Positions 50,585 to 58,802 are shown, counted from the first letter of the stretch. The stretch: 64,000 nt of DNA from an uncultured Eubacteriales bacterium (GCA_934454125.1 CAKSFA010000003.1:1-64000), one strand, 5' to 3'. Numbers and translations are program-made. Notes: generated by a model not told the origin, from the letters alone.

Positions 50585-51187
50585 TTGCCGGAGCAAATGG
50601 AAAACTACACGGACGAGCAACTGGCCTTGTTGATACAGCAGGGCGACCCGGACGCTTTTGCGGAGTTGACCGCGCGGTACCTGTCTTTTATCCGTGCAAA
50701 GGCGCACCCGTTTTGCAGCAGTATGCTGGAGGCGGATGACCTTTGTCAGGAGGGTTTGTTGGGTTTGTTTGCTGCAGCGAAGCGTTTTTCGCCTGTGCAG
50801 GCGGCGGGATTTAAAACGTATGCAGGTATTTGTATTCAGAACCGCATGGTGGCAGCATACCGTGCATGTGCCCGCAAAAAAAATGTGCCGGCAGCGCAGA
50901 CGGTTCCACTTTGTGAGCAGGAGGACGTTTGCGCAACGCAGCAGGGCGGTTATGCGGCGGAAGATCCGGAAACCTTGGTTATAGACCGGGAAAATGCAGA
51001 ACTGATTTACAGGCAGCTGAGGCAGCATTTGTCTCAGTTGGAGCAGCAGGCGCTGTTTGGGTATTTGAGTGGGCGCAGCTATCATGAAATTGCAGCAAGG
51101 CTTTCGGTTTCTGCAAAAAGTGTGGATAATGCAATTGCACGTGCACGCAGGAAACTGCAAGTACATGGCAGGAATATGCCCCGGTAG
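50585..51187 (+). CDS. Sigma-70 family factor, SigH-like
   Basis: A 200-aa sigma factor with region 2 (MLEADDLCQEGLLGLFAAAKRF, then FKTYAGICIQNRMVAAYRACARKKNVP) and region 4 (LSQLEQQALFGYLSGRSYHEIAARLSVSAKSVDNAIARARRKL). The FxxYAxICIxNRMVAA-type helix recalls SigH (sigma-30). The frame is open from 50456, but the promoter -10 box lies within that part. TTG 50585 has AGAGGTG with a 7-nt gap; ATG 50597 is the alternative. Confidence 0.85.
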   Translation: MPEQMENYTDEQLALLIQQGDPDAFAELTARYLSFIRAKAHPFCSSMLEADDLCQEGLLGLFAAAKRFSPVQAAGFKTYAGICIQNRMVAAYRACARKKNVPAAQTVPLCEQEDVCATQQGGYAAEDPETLVIDRENAELIYRQLRQHLSQLEQQALFGYLSGRSYHEIAARLSVSAKSVDNAIARARRKLQVHGRNMPR

Positions 51188-51240
51188 CTTAAGTAGAGCG
51201 TTGATCATCAAAGGCGGCGGTGCGAATCCGTCTAAGGGCA
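51177..51240 (+). other. tRNA-like sequence (truncated tRNA or tRNA mimic)
   Basis: TGCCC (51177-51181) can pair with GGGCA (51236-51240) like an acceptor stem. TAGCTTAAGTAGAGC resembles a D-arm with a shortened loop. TTGATCATCAA replaces the anticodon arm and is about 6 nt too short. GGCGG-TGCGAAT-CCGTC forms a proper 5-bp, 7-nt T-arm. It overlaps the sigma factor stop codon and ends 33 nt before the zinc-ribbon gene. A functional tRNA is unlikely because no normal anticodon stem forms. Confidence 0.55.
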
Positions 51241-51273
51241 AAATATCTTATTATCCAAAGCGAGGTAAATCTT

Positions 51274-51549
51274 ATGTACGAAGACAAGACTCTCATCTGT
51301 AAAGACTGTGGCTCTGAATTTGTATTCACAGCTGGCGAGCAGGAATTTTATGCAGAAAAAGGCTTTGTAAATGAGCCGCAGCGCTGCAAACCCTGCCGGG
51401 ACACACGCAAAAATGCAGGCAAACCGGACCGCGAAATGTTTACAGCGGAATGCGCTTCTTGCGGTTGTGAGGCCAAAGTGCCGTTTAAACCGCGTGAAGA
51501 CCGCCCGGTATATTGCAGCGAATGCTTTGCAAAGATGAGAGAGGAATAA
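51274..51549 (+). CDS. Zinc-ribbon protein (zf-trcl type)
   Basis: A 91-aa protein with two zinc ribbons: CKDC...CKPC (N-terminal; LICKDCGSEFVFTAGEQEFY is a strong match to the probable-zinc-ribbon family) and CASCGC...CSEC (C-terminal). GAGGT with a 7-nt gap precedes the ATG. It is directly downstream of the tRNA-like sequence. Proteins of this kind often sit near translation genes; function unknown. Confidence 0.85.
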   Translation: MYEDKTLICKDCGSEFVFTAGEQEFYAEKGFVNEPQRCKPCRDTRKNAGKPDREMFTAECASCGCEAKVPFKPREDRPVYCSECFAKMREE

Positions 51550-51597
51550 GAAGCAGCGTTCTTATTTCTGAAAACAAACCGATTCTCTAAGTTCACA

Positions 51598-51634
51598 AAA
51601 AGGACGCTTCTGTTTTTGGAGGCGTCTTTTTTGT
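51598..51634 (+). terminator. Terminator after the zinc-ribbon gene
   Basis: AAAAGGACGC with GGCGTCTTTTTT across a 13-nt loop. Confidence 0.82.
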
Positions 51635-51647
51635 TGGTGGTTTTGCC

Positions 51648-51676
51648 TTGCATAACGGATGCGATGGTGCTATAAT
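51648..51676 (+). promoter_or_regulatory. Promoter of the GrpB/NUDIX fusion gene
   Basis: TTGCAT at 51648-51653 and TATAAT at 51671-51676, 17-bp spacer. Confidence 0.75.
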
Positions 51677-51713
51677 TTTTGGTAAAGAAAATAGGATATA
51701 AGGAGGAAGCTGT

Positions 51714-52946
51714 ATGCTGGGTTTGAAAAAGGGAACGCTCTCTTTTGTGCAGCGCAGCGAAGAGTGGGATGCGATTGCACAGCGTGAAGTTGCGCATATC
51801 AAAGCGTTGTTTGGCACTGCGGCCAAGGATGTGCAGCAGATTGGCAGCGGGGCTGTACATAACCCTTCATTTTCGGTGAAATTTACCCCGGTTGTAGATA
51901 TTGCTGTAGCGGTGGCGGCATTTGAAGATGTGACGGAGATTGAATATAAACTTAAGGCACACCATATTTACCACATTTATCATAAGGACGATGACCAGCA
52001 GTTGTTTTTTATATGCAAGGATATGGATGCAGGGCTTTGCACGGCGCATATTTATGTAGTGCTTGAACACAGTGAACGCTGGAAGCAGTTTTTGCAGTTT
52101 CGAGACTATCTTTCGGTGAATACTGACCGATTGAAGAAATATCATACGCTCAAGCAGGAGCTGGCTGAACGCTACGCACAAGATCGGCGGGCGTATCATC
52201 ATGGAAAGGCAAGATTTATGCAAAATATTATGACGGAAGCAGCAGATTATTTTACCCTGGGGCGCAAAATTACGGTTGTGCCGGAGCAGCAGGTGGGGGT
52301 ATGTTTGCGTGGATATGACAAGGAATTATTTGAAAAAACTGGCAAGAAACAAGTGGTATATCTGTTTGGCACAAACAAGCTGCAAGAAGAATTTCACGGA
52401 ATGGTCATGGCGATGATTGAATATCCGAATTCGGGAGAGATGAAACTGGTGGCTGCGCCGTGCGGCACGGTGTTATATGAACCATTGATTGCGCATGCAT
52501 TGCGCAAGGTGGAAGGGAACCGGAAACCGATTTACAAATGTCTGTATGAAAAATCGTGTGGAGCGGTAATTTACCACGAAGATGACGGTGAGCGGAAATA
52601 TCTGCTGATTCGAAACCGTTCTCAGAATGTGGGTTTTCCCAAAGGCCATATTGAATACGGCGAAACAGAGTTGCAAACTGTGGAGCGTGAAATTTTAGAA
52701 GAGACTGGCCTGCATGTAGAAGTGGAGGAGTCGTTTCGGCGGCGGTATGATTATAAGGTGAAATTTTCGATTCATAAGCGGGCAGTGTATTATTTGGCCA
52801 AGTATACCGGTCAGCGCGTCTTTCCTCAGGAGGGAGAGGTTTTGGAGTATTGGGTGGTGCCGTATGCCGATGCTATGGAGCTGTTGAGCTTTGATGCTGA
52901 CCGTGCTATTTTAGAGGATGCAGAGAATCATTTGCAAATGGATTAA
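51714..52946 (+). CDS. Three-domain fusion: GrpB-like, pyrophosphatase-like, NUDIX
   Basis: A 410-aa soluble protein. Residues about 1-165 resemble GrpB/UPF0157 nucleotidyltransferase-fold proteins (IGSGAVHNPSFSVKFTPVVDIAVAV). About 175-280 resembles a divergent inorganic-pyrophosphatase-like domain (VYLFGTNKLQEEFHGMVMAMIEY, then KLVAAPCG). About 280-410 is a NUDIX hydrolase with a full box: Gly, five residues, Glu, seven residues, then REILEETGL. The combination suggests a nucleotide or nucleotidyl-phosphate hydrolase. AGGAGG precedes the start. Domain limits are estimates. Confidence 0.8.
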   Translation: MLGLKKGTLSFVQRSEEWDAIAQREVAHIKALFGTAAKDVQQIGSGAVHNPSFSVKFTPVVDIAVAVAAFEDVTEIEYKLKAHHIYHIYHKDDDQQLFFICKDMDAGLCTAHIYVVLEHSERWKQFLQFRDYLSVNTDRLKKYHTLKQELAERYAQDRRAYHHGKARFMQNIMTEAADYFTLGRKITVVPEQQVGVCLRGYDKELFEKTGKKQVVYLFGTNKLQEEFHGMVMAMIEYPNSGEMKLVAAPCGTVLYEPLIAHALRKVEGNRKPIYKCLYEKSCGAVIYHEDDGERKYLLIRNRSQNVGFPKGHIEYGETELQTVEREILEETGLHVEVEESFRRRYDYKVKFSIHKRAVYYLAKYTGQRVFPQEGEVLEYWVVPYADAMELLSFDADRAILEDAENHLQMD

Positions 52947-53012
52947 GTGCTTTTGGTTACACTGTGATTTGGCGGAATTTTTGTGGTTGAGTAACAAACG
53001 GGAGGAATTAGG

Positions 53013-53339
53013 ATGGACTTTACGGATTACATTAAACCAGAGCTGTTTATTTTGATACCGGTGTTGTATGTGATTGGGATGGCCTGTAAAAAATTAGAGG
53101 CTATCAATGATAAGTTTATCCCGCTGATTGTGGGAGGATGCGGCATTGTGCTGGCTATTATTTATGTGTTGGCAACGAGTGATTTGAGCAATCCACAAGC
53201 TGTGGCGTTGGCAATCTTTACGGCATTGACGCAGGGTGTGCTAACCGGTGGCTTGAGTGTGTATGCCAATCAAATCTTTAAGCAATTTAAAAATGGTGGC
53301 GTATCCAAAGATGACAACACAGATACGGAGCAAAAATAA
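53013..53339 (+). CDS. Holin-like membrane protein
   Basis: A 108-aa protein with three hydrophobic segments (about 9-26, 36-54 and 66-88). IPVLYVIGMACKK and PLIVGGCGIVLAIIYVLA, then ALTQGVLTGGLSVYANQI, resemble phage holins of the A118/phage_holin_5 type. The tail is polar. No other phage genes are near, so this is either a domesticated holin or a remnant. CGGGAGG precedes the start. Confidence 0.75.
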   Translation: MDFTDYIKPELFILIPVLYVIGMACKKLEAINDKFIPLIVGGCGIVLAIIYVLATSDLSNPQAVALAIFTALTQGVLTGGLSVYANQIFKQFKNGGVSKDDNTDTEQK

Positions 53340-53345
53340 CGGATG

Positions 53346-53379
53346 AAATCCCTTGGTCATTGTGGCTGAGGGATTTTTA
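53346..53379 (+). terminator. Terminator after the holin-like gene
   Basis: AAATCCCT pairs with AGGGATTT, followed by TT. Confidence 0.75.
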
Positions 53380-53397
53380 TGTGGTGCTGTGTTTGGT

Positions 53398-53976
53398 CTA
53401 ACAAAACATCTGGGTGATGAAAATTTTCACGCCAATGGAAATGAGCACCATGCCACCGGCAATGCTGGCTTTGCGCTGTAAAAAACAACCACAGACTTTG
53501 CCCAGCAGCACGCCAGCACAGCATAGCACAAAGGTGACTGCGGCGATAAACGACACGGCAAACAGCATTTGCAACCCTTGCACAGCACCAACTGCGGATG
53601 GGAGAATGATACCCGTGGCGAGGGCGTCGATGCTGGTGGCGATTGCCAAGGCAAGCAATGTTTTTAACGTGAGTGTGCAGGAGCTGTTTTGTTCCTGTGC
53701 AGTAGATTTGCGGTTTTCCCACAGCATTTTGCTGCCTAGGTAGCACAGTAACAGCAATGCGACCCAGTGGTCGACAGCTTGCAGGAGTGTTTGGCCAGCT
53801 TTGCCCAGCAGCCAGCCGCAAAATGGCATGATACCCTGAAATATGCCAAAAGCAGCAGCGATTTTGCAGGCTGTCAACACGGTGACCCGTTGCAAAACTG
53901 CACCGTTTGTAACTGAGACGGCAAAGGCGTCTGCCGCCAGTCCGATCGCGATGCCTGTCAGTGCAAGATAATCCAT
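53398..53976 (-). CDS. mntP: MntP-type manganese efflux pump
   Basis: A 192-aa membrane protein with six helices. Signature residues are in GLAADAFAVSVTNG (helix 1) and ATSIDALATGI (helix 4), the paired Asp-containing motifs of the MntP/YebN family. It exports Mn(II). AGGAGG precedes the start. I see no yybP-ykoY manganese riboswitch in the short 5' region. Confidence 0.93.
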   Translation of the reverse strand: MDYLALTGIAIGLAADAFAVSVTNGAVLQRVTVLTACKIAAAFGIFQGIMPFCGWLLGKAGQTLLQAVDHWVALLLLCYLGSKMLWENRKSTAQEQNSSCTLTLKTLLALAIATSIDALATGIILPSAVGAVQGLQMLFAVSFIAAVTFVLCCAGVLLGKVCGCFLQRKASIAGGMVLISIGVKIFITQMFC

Positions 53977-54019
53977 AGAAACCTCCTGTGTAAAAAGGTG
54001 TGATTTAATTTAAATATAT

Positions 54020-54048
54020 TTGCAAGGGGCAGAGAAAAATGATAAAAT
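54020..54048 (+). promoter_or_regulatory. Promoter of hisHF
   Basis: TTGCAA at 54020-54025 and TAAAAT at 54043-54048, 17-bp spacer. Confidence 0.7.
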
Positions 54049-54088
54049 AACAATAATCTTTTGTAGTAAAGGGGAAAGGAAGCAGGAT

Positions 54089-54703
54089 ATGATTGCCTTG
54101 ATCGATTACGGTGCGGGTAATTTGAGCAGCGTGCAGCATGCACTCGATTACATTGGATGTGCGCATCAAATTACGAAAGATCCGGCGGTGTTACAGCAGG
54201 CTGATGCGGCTATTTTGCCGGGTGTAGGCTCGTTTGGCCATGCAATGACCTGTATGCAGCAGGCAGGTATGGTGCAGCCTGTTCTAGATTTTATTGGCAG
54301 TGGAAAACCATTTCTGGGCATTTGCTTGGGGTTGCAACTATTGTTTGAGAGCAGTGAGGAAAGCCCTGGAGTAGCAGGGCTTGGTGTGCTTGCTGGGAAC
54401 ATTGTGCGTATTCCCAATAATGTGGAGCATAAGGTGCCGCATATTGGTTGGAATTCGTTACAGTTGCATCAAAAGAGTGGGTTGTTTGCCGGGATGGAGG
54501 CTGGGCCGTATGTATACTTTGTACATTCATATTATTTGAAGGCACAGGATCGCAGTATTGTGGCGGCAACGAGCGATTATGGTGTTTTGATGGATGTTGC
54601 AGTGAGGAAAGAGAATCTTTATGCGGTGCAGTTTCACCCTGAAAAGAGTGGGCAGGTTGGTATTGCCATGCTAAAACAGTTTGCTGCATTGATACAGCAG
54701 TGA
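54089..54703 (+). CDS. hisH: Imidazole glycerol phosphate synthase, glutaminase subunit
   Basis: HisH supplies ammonia to HisF in histidine synthesis. The start ATG 54089 gives the canonical MIALIDYGAGNLSSV and 204 aa. The class I glutaminase triad is visible: Cys in LGICLGLQLLF (near 79), His and Glu in VQFHPEKSG (near 185). AAAGGAAGC precedes the start. hisF follows, and together they form the enzyme. No other his gene lies here. Confidence 0.95.
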   Translation: MIALIDYGAGNLSSVQHALDYIGCAHQITKDPAVLQQADAAILPGVGSFGHAMTCMQQAGMVQPVLDFIGSGKPFLGICLGLQLLFESSEESPGVAGLGVLAGNIVRIPNNVEHKVPHIGWNSLQLHQKSGLFAGMEAGPYVYFVHSYYLKAQDRSIVAATSDYGVLMDVAVRKENLYAVQFHPEKSGQVGIAMLKQFAALIQQ

Positions 54704-54716
54704 GGAGGTGGAGAAC

Positions 54717-55478
54717 GTGCATGCAAAACGAATCATACCTTGTTTGGATGTAAACAACGGTAGAGTAGTCAAGGGCACCAGTTTTGTGGATCTGCGGGAC
54801 GCAGGGGATCCAGTGGAAGCTGCGATTGCATACGATCAGCAGGGGGCGGACGAATTGGTGTTGCTGGACATTACTGCCTCGCATGAGGAACGTGGCACGA
54901 TGCTGCACATTGTGCAGGAGATTGCAAAGCATTTATTTATTCCGTTTACTGTGGGCGGCGGGGTGCGCACAGCGGAGGATGTAAGCGTATTGCTGCGTGC
55001 TGGCGCAGACAAGGTTTCTGTGAATACTGCGGCGTGGAAAAACCCGCAGTTGATTGCCGATGCGGCGCAACGGTTTGGGAGCCAGTGCGTGGTTTGTGCG
55101 ATTGATGCAAAGCGCAGGACAGAGGGTGGCTGGACAGTGGTAATCAATGGTGGCAGGGAAGATACCGGAAAAGATGCGGTGGCCTGGGCGATGCAGGCGG
55201 CTAAGCTGGGCGCAGGTGAGATTTTGCTGACGAGCATGGATTGCGACGGACAGAAAAACGGGTATGATTTGGAGTTGACGCGTGCTGTTTCGCGCAGAGT
55301 GCCGATTCCGGTGATTGCTTCAGGTGGAGCAGGTGAGTTGTCTCATTTTTCGGATGCATTTCAGCAGGGAGATGCAGACGCTGTTCTGGCAGCATCGTTG
55401 TTCCATTTCGGAGAAATTACGATCCCGCAGCTGAAAGCATATTTGGCACAGCAGCAGATTCCTGTGAGAACAGAGTGA
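54717..55478 (+). CDS. hisF: Imidazole glycerol phosphate synthase, cyclase subunit
   Basis: A 253-aa TIM barrel closing the imidazole ring of IGP and releasing AICAR. The catalytic Asp is in IIPCLDVNNGRVVKG (near 11) and the second Asp in CAIDAKR (near 130). Phosphate-binding VGGGVRTAEDV and ASGGAGELSHF are present. The start is taken as GTG 54717, 8 nt after GAGGAGG; GTG 54708 overlaps that motif. It lies 13 nt after hisH. Confidence 0.95.
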   Translation: MHAKRIIPCLDVNNGRVVKGTSFVDLRDAGDPVEAAIAYDQQGADELVLLDITASHEERGTMLHIVQEIAKHLFIPFTVGGGVRTAEDVSVLLRAGADKVSVNTAAWKNPQLIADAAQRFGSQCVVCAIDAKRRTEGGWTVVINGGREDTGKDAVAWAMQAAKLGAGEILLTSMDCDGQKNGYDLELTRAVSRRVPIPVIASGGAGELSHFSDAFQQGDADAVLAASLFHFGEITIPQLKAYLAQQQIPVRTE

Positions 55479-55483
55479 ACATG

Positions 55484-55512
55484 ACCCGAACAGAAGTGGT
55501 TCGGGTTGTTTT
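55484..55512 (+). terminator. Terminator of hisHF
   Basis: ACCCGAAC pairs with GTTCGGGT over a 7-nt loop, followed by TGTTTT. Confidence 0.85.
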
Positions 55513-55595
55513 GCGTTTGGAAGGGTTGTTCATATTTGTTGGCACCAGTGCATACCAATGATAACAAACGGACAATGCGGAGGTGCTTTTGCAGT

Positions 55596-56735
55596 ATGAG
55601 GTGGAGAATCAGATTTGTAGCGATGGCGGCAGTACTGTTTTTGATTACAACAATCGGGATACCGGTTTTGGCAGTGGAGCAGGAGGAAATTGCTGCGCCC
55701 AGTGCGATTTTGATTGAGACAGAAACCGGAAGAGTGCTGTTTGAAAAAAATGCAGATGAAGTGCGTCCATGTGCTTCTATCACTAAGGTGATGACGCTGT
55801 TGCTTGTGATGGAAGCGATTGAGAGCGGTAGGATTTCTCTGGAGGATCAGGTTGCAGCCAGTGCCCATGCGGCCTCGATGGGTGGCTCGGATATCTGGCT
55901 AAAGGAAGGAGAAGTGATGTCGGTTGATGATTTGATTAAAGCGACAGTCATTATGAGTGCAAATGATGCGGCTGTTGTATTGGCAGAGCATGTGTATGGC
56001 ACGGAAGAGGAGTTTGTACGGCAGATGAATTTGCGTGCACAGCAGTTGGGAATGGAGCAGACTGTGTTCAAAAACTGCAACGGATTGGATGAGGACGGTC
56101 ATGTTACAACAGCCCGTGATGTGGCGGTGATGTCTGCAGCATTGATTGCGCATCAGAAGATTATGGATTATACGTTGACCTGGATGGATTATGTGCGGGA
56201 CGGACAGACGCAGTTGGTTAATACCAATAAGTTGATTCGCAGTTATAAAGGTATTACCGGTTTGAAAACGGGTACGACGAGTACGGCGGGCAGTTGTATT
56301 ACTGCAACGGCAAAGCGCGGAGATCTTAGTCTTGCAGCGGTGGTGCTGGGTTGTGCAACGACGCAGGATCGGTTTGATTCGGCTGCGACGCTGCTCGATT
56401 ATGGTTTTGCAAACTTTGCATATATCACGCTACCATTGCCAACGCTGGAGGTAGTGCCGGTAACGGGCGGGATGCAGGAGCAGGTGCCGGTTCAATGTAT
56501 GGAGCAGGCGCAGGTATTGGTGGAAAAGGGAAGAGAGCGTGATGTGCAAAGTCAGGTTACGCTGGATGAGTTGGTGCAGGCACCCGTGGCACAGGGACAG
56601 ATTTTGGGCAGGATAAGCTATTTACTGGATGGAGAGGTGATTGCGGAATCTGACGTTACGGCAGCAGGCAGCGTGCAGAAAATGAATTTCAGCGTTGTGT
56701 TTTTTGTGTTACTGGGTAGCCTGTTTCGGTGGTAA
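55596..56735 (+). CDS. D-alanyl-D-alanine carboxypeptidase (DacF-like)
   Basis: A 379-aa penicillin-binding protein that trims pentapeptides. A signal peptide (residues 1-25, IPVLAVEQE cleavage region) precedes the transpeptidase fold with SxxK in ASITKVMT, SxN in MSANDAA and KTG in GLKTGTTST. A C-terminal domain and final hydrophobic anchor (about 360-378) follow, as in PBP5/DacF. GGAGGTG lies 10 nt before ATG 55596. Confidence 0.93.
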   Translation: MRWRIRFVAMAAVLFLITTIGIPVLAVEQEEIAAPSAILIETETGRVLFEKNADEVRPCASITKVMTLLLVMEAIESGRISLEDQVAASAHAASMGGSDIWLKEGEVMSVDDLIKATVIMSANDAAVVLAEHVYGTEEEFVRQMNLRAQQLGMEQTVFKNCNGLDEDGHVTTARDVAVMSAALIAHQKIMDYTLTWMDYVRDGQTQLVNTNKLIRSYKGITGLKTGTTSTAGSCITATAKRGDLSLAAVVLGCATTQDRFDSAATLLDYGFANFAYITLPLPTLEVVPVTGGMQEQVPVQCMEQAQVLVEKGRERDVQSQVTLDELVQAPVAQGQILGRISYLLDGEVIAESDVTAAGSVQKMNFSVVFFVLLGSLFRW

Positions 56736-56777
56736 ATCACAAAAAGAAATAATTTCAGGAAAAGTGGAACGTTTTGC

Positions 56778-56806
56778 TTGCAAACCGAATGTGTTTATTG
56801 TAAAAT
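56778..56806 (+). promoter_or_regulatory. Promoter of pgi
   Basis: TTGCAA at 56778-56783 and TAAAAT at 56801-56806, 17-bp spacer. Confidence 0.72.
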
Positions 56807-56845
56807 CTATAACGAATACTGGGGAAACACATAGGAGGAACCGCT

Positions 56846-58195
56846 ATGTCCATCACTGTGGATTTACAGCATTTGGCAGGCTTTGTGCAGCCACATGAAT
56901 GGGATGACATTGCTTCGCAGGTGCAATTGGCACACTGCCAACTGCATACGGGTACAGGGTTGGGCAGCGATTACACAGGCTGGCTGACACTGCCGTCTGG
57001 CTATGATCAGGCAGAGTTTGCACGTATACAAGCTGCAGCGGCTCAAATACAGCAAGATACCGATTTGTTTATTGTAATCGGTATCGGTGGTTCTTATTTG
57101 GGGGCAAGAGCGGCGATCGAATTTTTGACTTCGCCTTATTATAATGCTCTGCCCAAAAGTACGCCGGATATTTATTTTGCGGGAAATTCAGCCAGCCCGG
57201 CTGCCCTGCACGAACTGCTGGAACTGTGCAAGGGCAAGCGTGTTTCGGTTAATGTGATTTCCAAATCGGGTACAACGACAGAACCGGCCATTGCATTTGG
57301 TGTATTTGAGCAATATTTACAGCGCGAATATGGTATAGAAGAGGCAGTAAAGCGGATTTACTGCACTACCGACCGTGCAGAAGGAGCTTTGAAACGCCAT
57401 GCCGATGAAATGGGCTATCAGACCTTTGTGATACCTGATAATATCGGCGGTAGATTTTCGGTGCTCACTGCTGTTGGATTGCTACCCATTGCGGTATGCG
57501 GTGCCAATATTGCTCAGCTGATGCAGGGTGCACGGGAGGCACAGCGTGCATATAGCAACAAGTTTCTGAATGAAAACCCCTGCTATCAGTATGCAGCAGC
57601 GCGCAATCTGCTCAGCCGAAAGGGCAAAGAGATTGAAATGCTTGTCAGCTATGAACCGTGTTGTATGATGTTAAATGAGTGGTTTAAGCAGTTATTTGGT
57701 GAAAGCGAGGGCAAAGACGGAAAAGGGATCTTTCCGGCATCGGCAATTTTTTCAACAGATTTGCATTCAATGGGACAATATGTGCAGGACGGAAAAAGAA
57801 TACTTTTTGAAACAGTGCTATTGTTTGACAAGCCAAAATATGATATAGTGATAGAGAGCAATGGAAATCAGGAAGACGAACTGCATTTTTTGCAGGACAA
57901 AACCGTTTCTTGTGTGAATCGCAGTGCATTTGAAGGTACCATATTGGCGCATTGCGACGGCGGTGTGCCAAACATTGTGCTTTCTGCACCGGATTTTTCT
58001 GAGCGCACGTTGGGGCAGTTGTTCTATTTTTTTGAAAAGGCATGTGCAATTTCGGCTTACTTGCTGGAGGTAAACCCTTTTGATCAGCCAGGTGTGGAAA
58101 GTTATAAACGCAACATGTTTGCTTTGCTGGGTAAGCCCGGGTATGAAAATGAGCAGGCACAGTTGCTGGCCAGGCTGAACCAGCAGACAAAGTAA
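56846..58195 (+). CDS. pgi: Glucose-6-phosphate isomerase
   Basis: A glycolytic enzyme of 449 aa, close to the Bacillus length. The phosphate-binding GIGGSYLGARAAIEFL (near 75) and the SKSGTTTEPAIAF motif (near 140) are the first SIS domain. Further signatures are GGRFSVLTAVGLLPIAV and the catalytic Glu region YNEWFKQLFGESEGKDGKG. AGGAGG precedes the start. Confidence 0.97.
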   Translation: MSITVDLQHLAGFVQPHEWDDIASQVQLAHCQLHTGTGLGSDYTGWLTLPSGYDQAEFARIQAAAAQIQQDTDLFIVIGIGGSYLGARAAIEFLTSPYYNALPKSTPDIYFAGNSASPAALHELLELCKGKRVSVNVISKSGTTTEPAIAFGVFEQYLQREYGIEEAVKRIYCTTDRAEGALKRHADEMGYQTFVIPDNIGGRFSVLTAVGLLPIAVCGANIAQLMQGAREAQRAYSNKFLNENPCYQYAAARNLLSRKGKEIEMLVSYEPCCMMLNEWFKQLFGESEGKDGKGIFPASAIFSTDLHSMGQYVQDGKRILFETVLLFDKPKYDIVIESNGNQEDELHFLQDKTVSCVNRSAFEGTILAHCDGGVPNIVLSAPDFSERTLGQLFYFFEKACAISAYLLEVNPFDQPGVESYKRNMFALLGKPGYENEQAQLLARLNQQTK

Positions 58196-58254
58196 AAGAG
58201 TTGGTTTGAGCCGCTGTGCGGCAAACGATATATGATTTTTGGAGGAGTTTGAAT

Positions 58255-58665
58255 ATGATTACCCTGATTATTGGAAAAAAAGGCTCAGGAAAGACAAAAA
58301 AATTGATTGATGCGGCAAATGCTGCAATTGAAAAAACCAATGGCAATGTTGTGGTGATTGAAAAAGAAGCGCATCTTACGCTTGATATTTCTCATCAGGC
58401 ACGACTGGTTGCGTTGGAGCCTTATGGCATTACAGGCTGTGCTGCTTTTTATGGCTTTATCAGCGGCATTTGTGCTGGCAATTATGATGTAAAAGAAATT
58501 TTTGTTGATTCTACCTTGAGGTCTGTGGATGCACAGGATTTGGAGTGCTTTATTCAAAAGCTGGACAAGCTGGCAACCTTTGCAGACACGAAGATTACAT
58601 TGTCTGTGTCGATGGATGTATCTGAGTTGCCGGATAGTGTAAAGACCCTTGTAACCTGCATTTAA
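58255..58665 (+). CDS. Small P-loop NTPase (unknown role)
   Basis: A 136-aa protein with Walker A GKKGSGKTKK at residues 7-16 and a likely Walker B (IFVDS) near 83. It has an ATPase-like fold without further recognised domains. GGAGGAG precedes ATG 58255, 59 nt after pgi, so it may be co-transcribed. I do not recognise a function. Confidence 0.7.
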   Translation: MITLIIGKKGSGKTKKLIDAANAAIEKTNGNVVVIEKEAHLTLDISHQARLVALEPYGITGCAAFYGFISGICAGNYDVKEIFVDSTLRSVDAQDLECFIQKLDKLATFADTKITLSVSMDVSELPDSVKTLVTCI

Positions 58666-58773
58666 ACATACTGGCAGCTACAAAAACTGTTGCAAACGCG
58701 TTGTTTTGGCAGCAGTTTTGTTGCATTGATGCAGCGCGTGTGTTTTAAATCGGTGGCAGTGTGAAAATTATGG

Positions 58774-58802
58774 TTGACAAAGCAGTTTTGAATGGCTATA
58801 AT
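58774..58802 (+). promoter_or_regulatory. Promoter of the DUF177-rpmF operon
   Basis: TTGACA at 58774-58779 and TATAAT at 58797-58802, 17-bp spacer, full consensus. Confidence 0.88.

Noticed and set aside
51177..51240. Functional tRNA gene
   Set aside because: The anticodon arm cannot form a 5-bp stem with a 7-nt loop, and the acceptor pairing is only five bases.
53977..54019. yybP-ykoY manganese riboswitch upstream of mntP
   Set aside because: The divergent gap is too short and lacks the conserved loop sequences.
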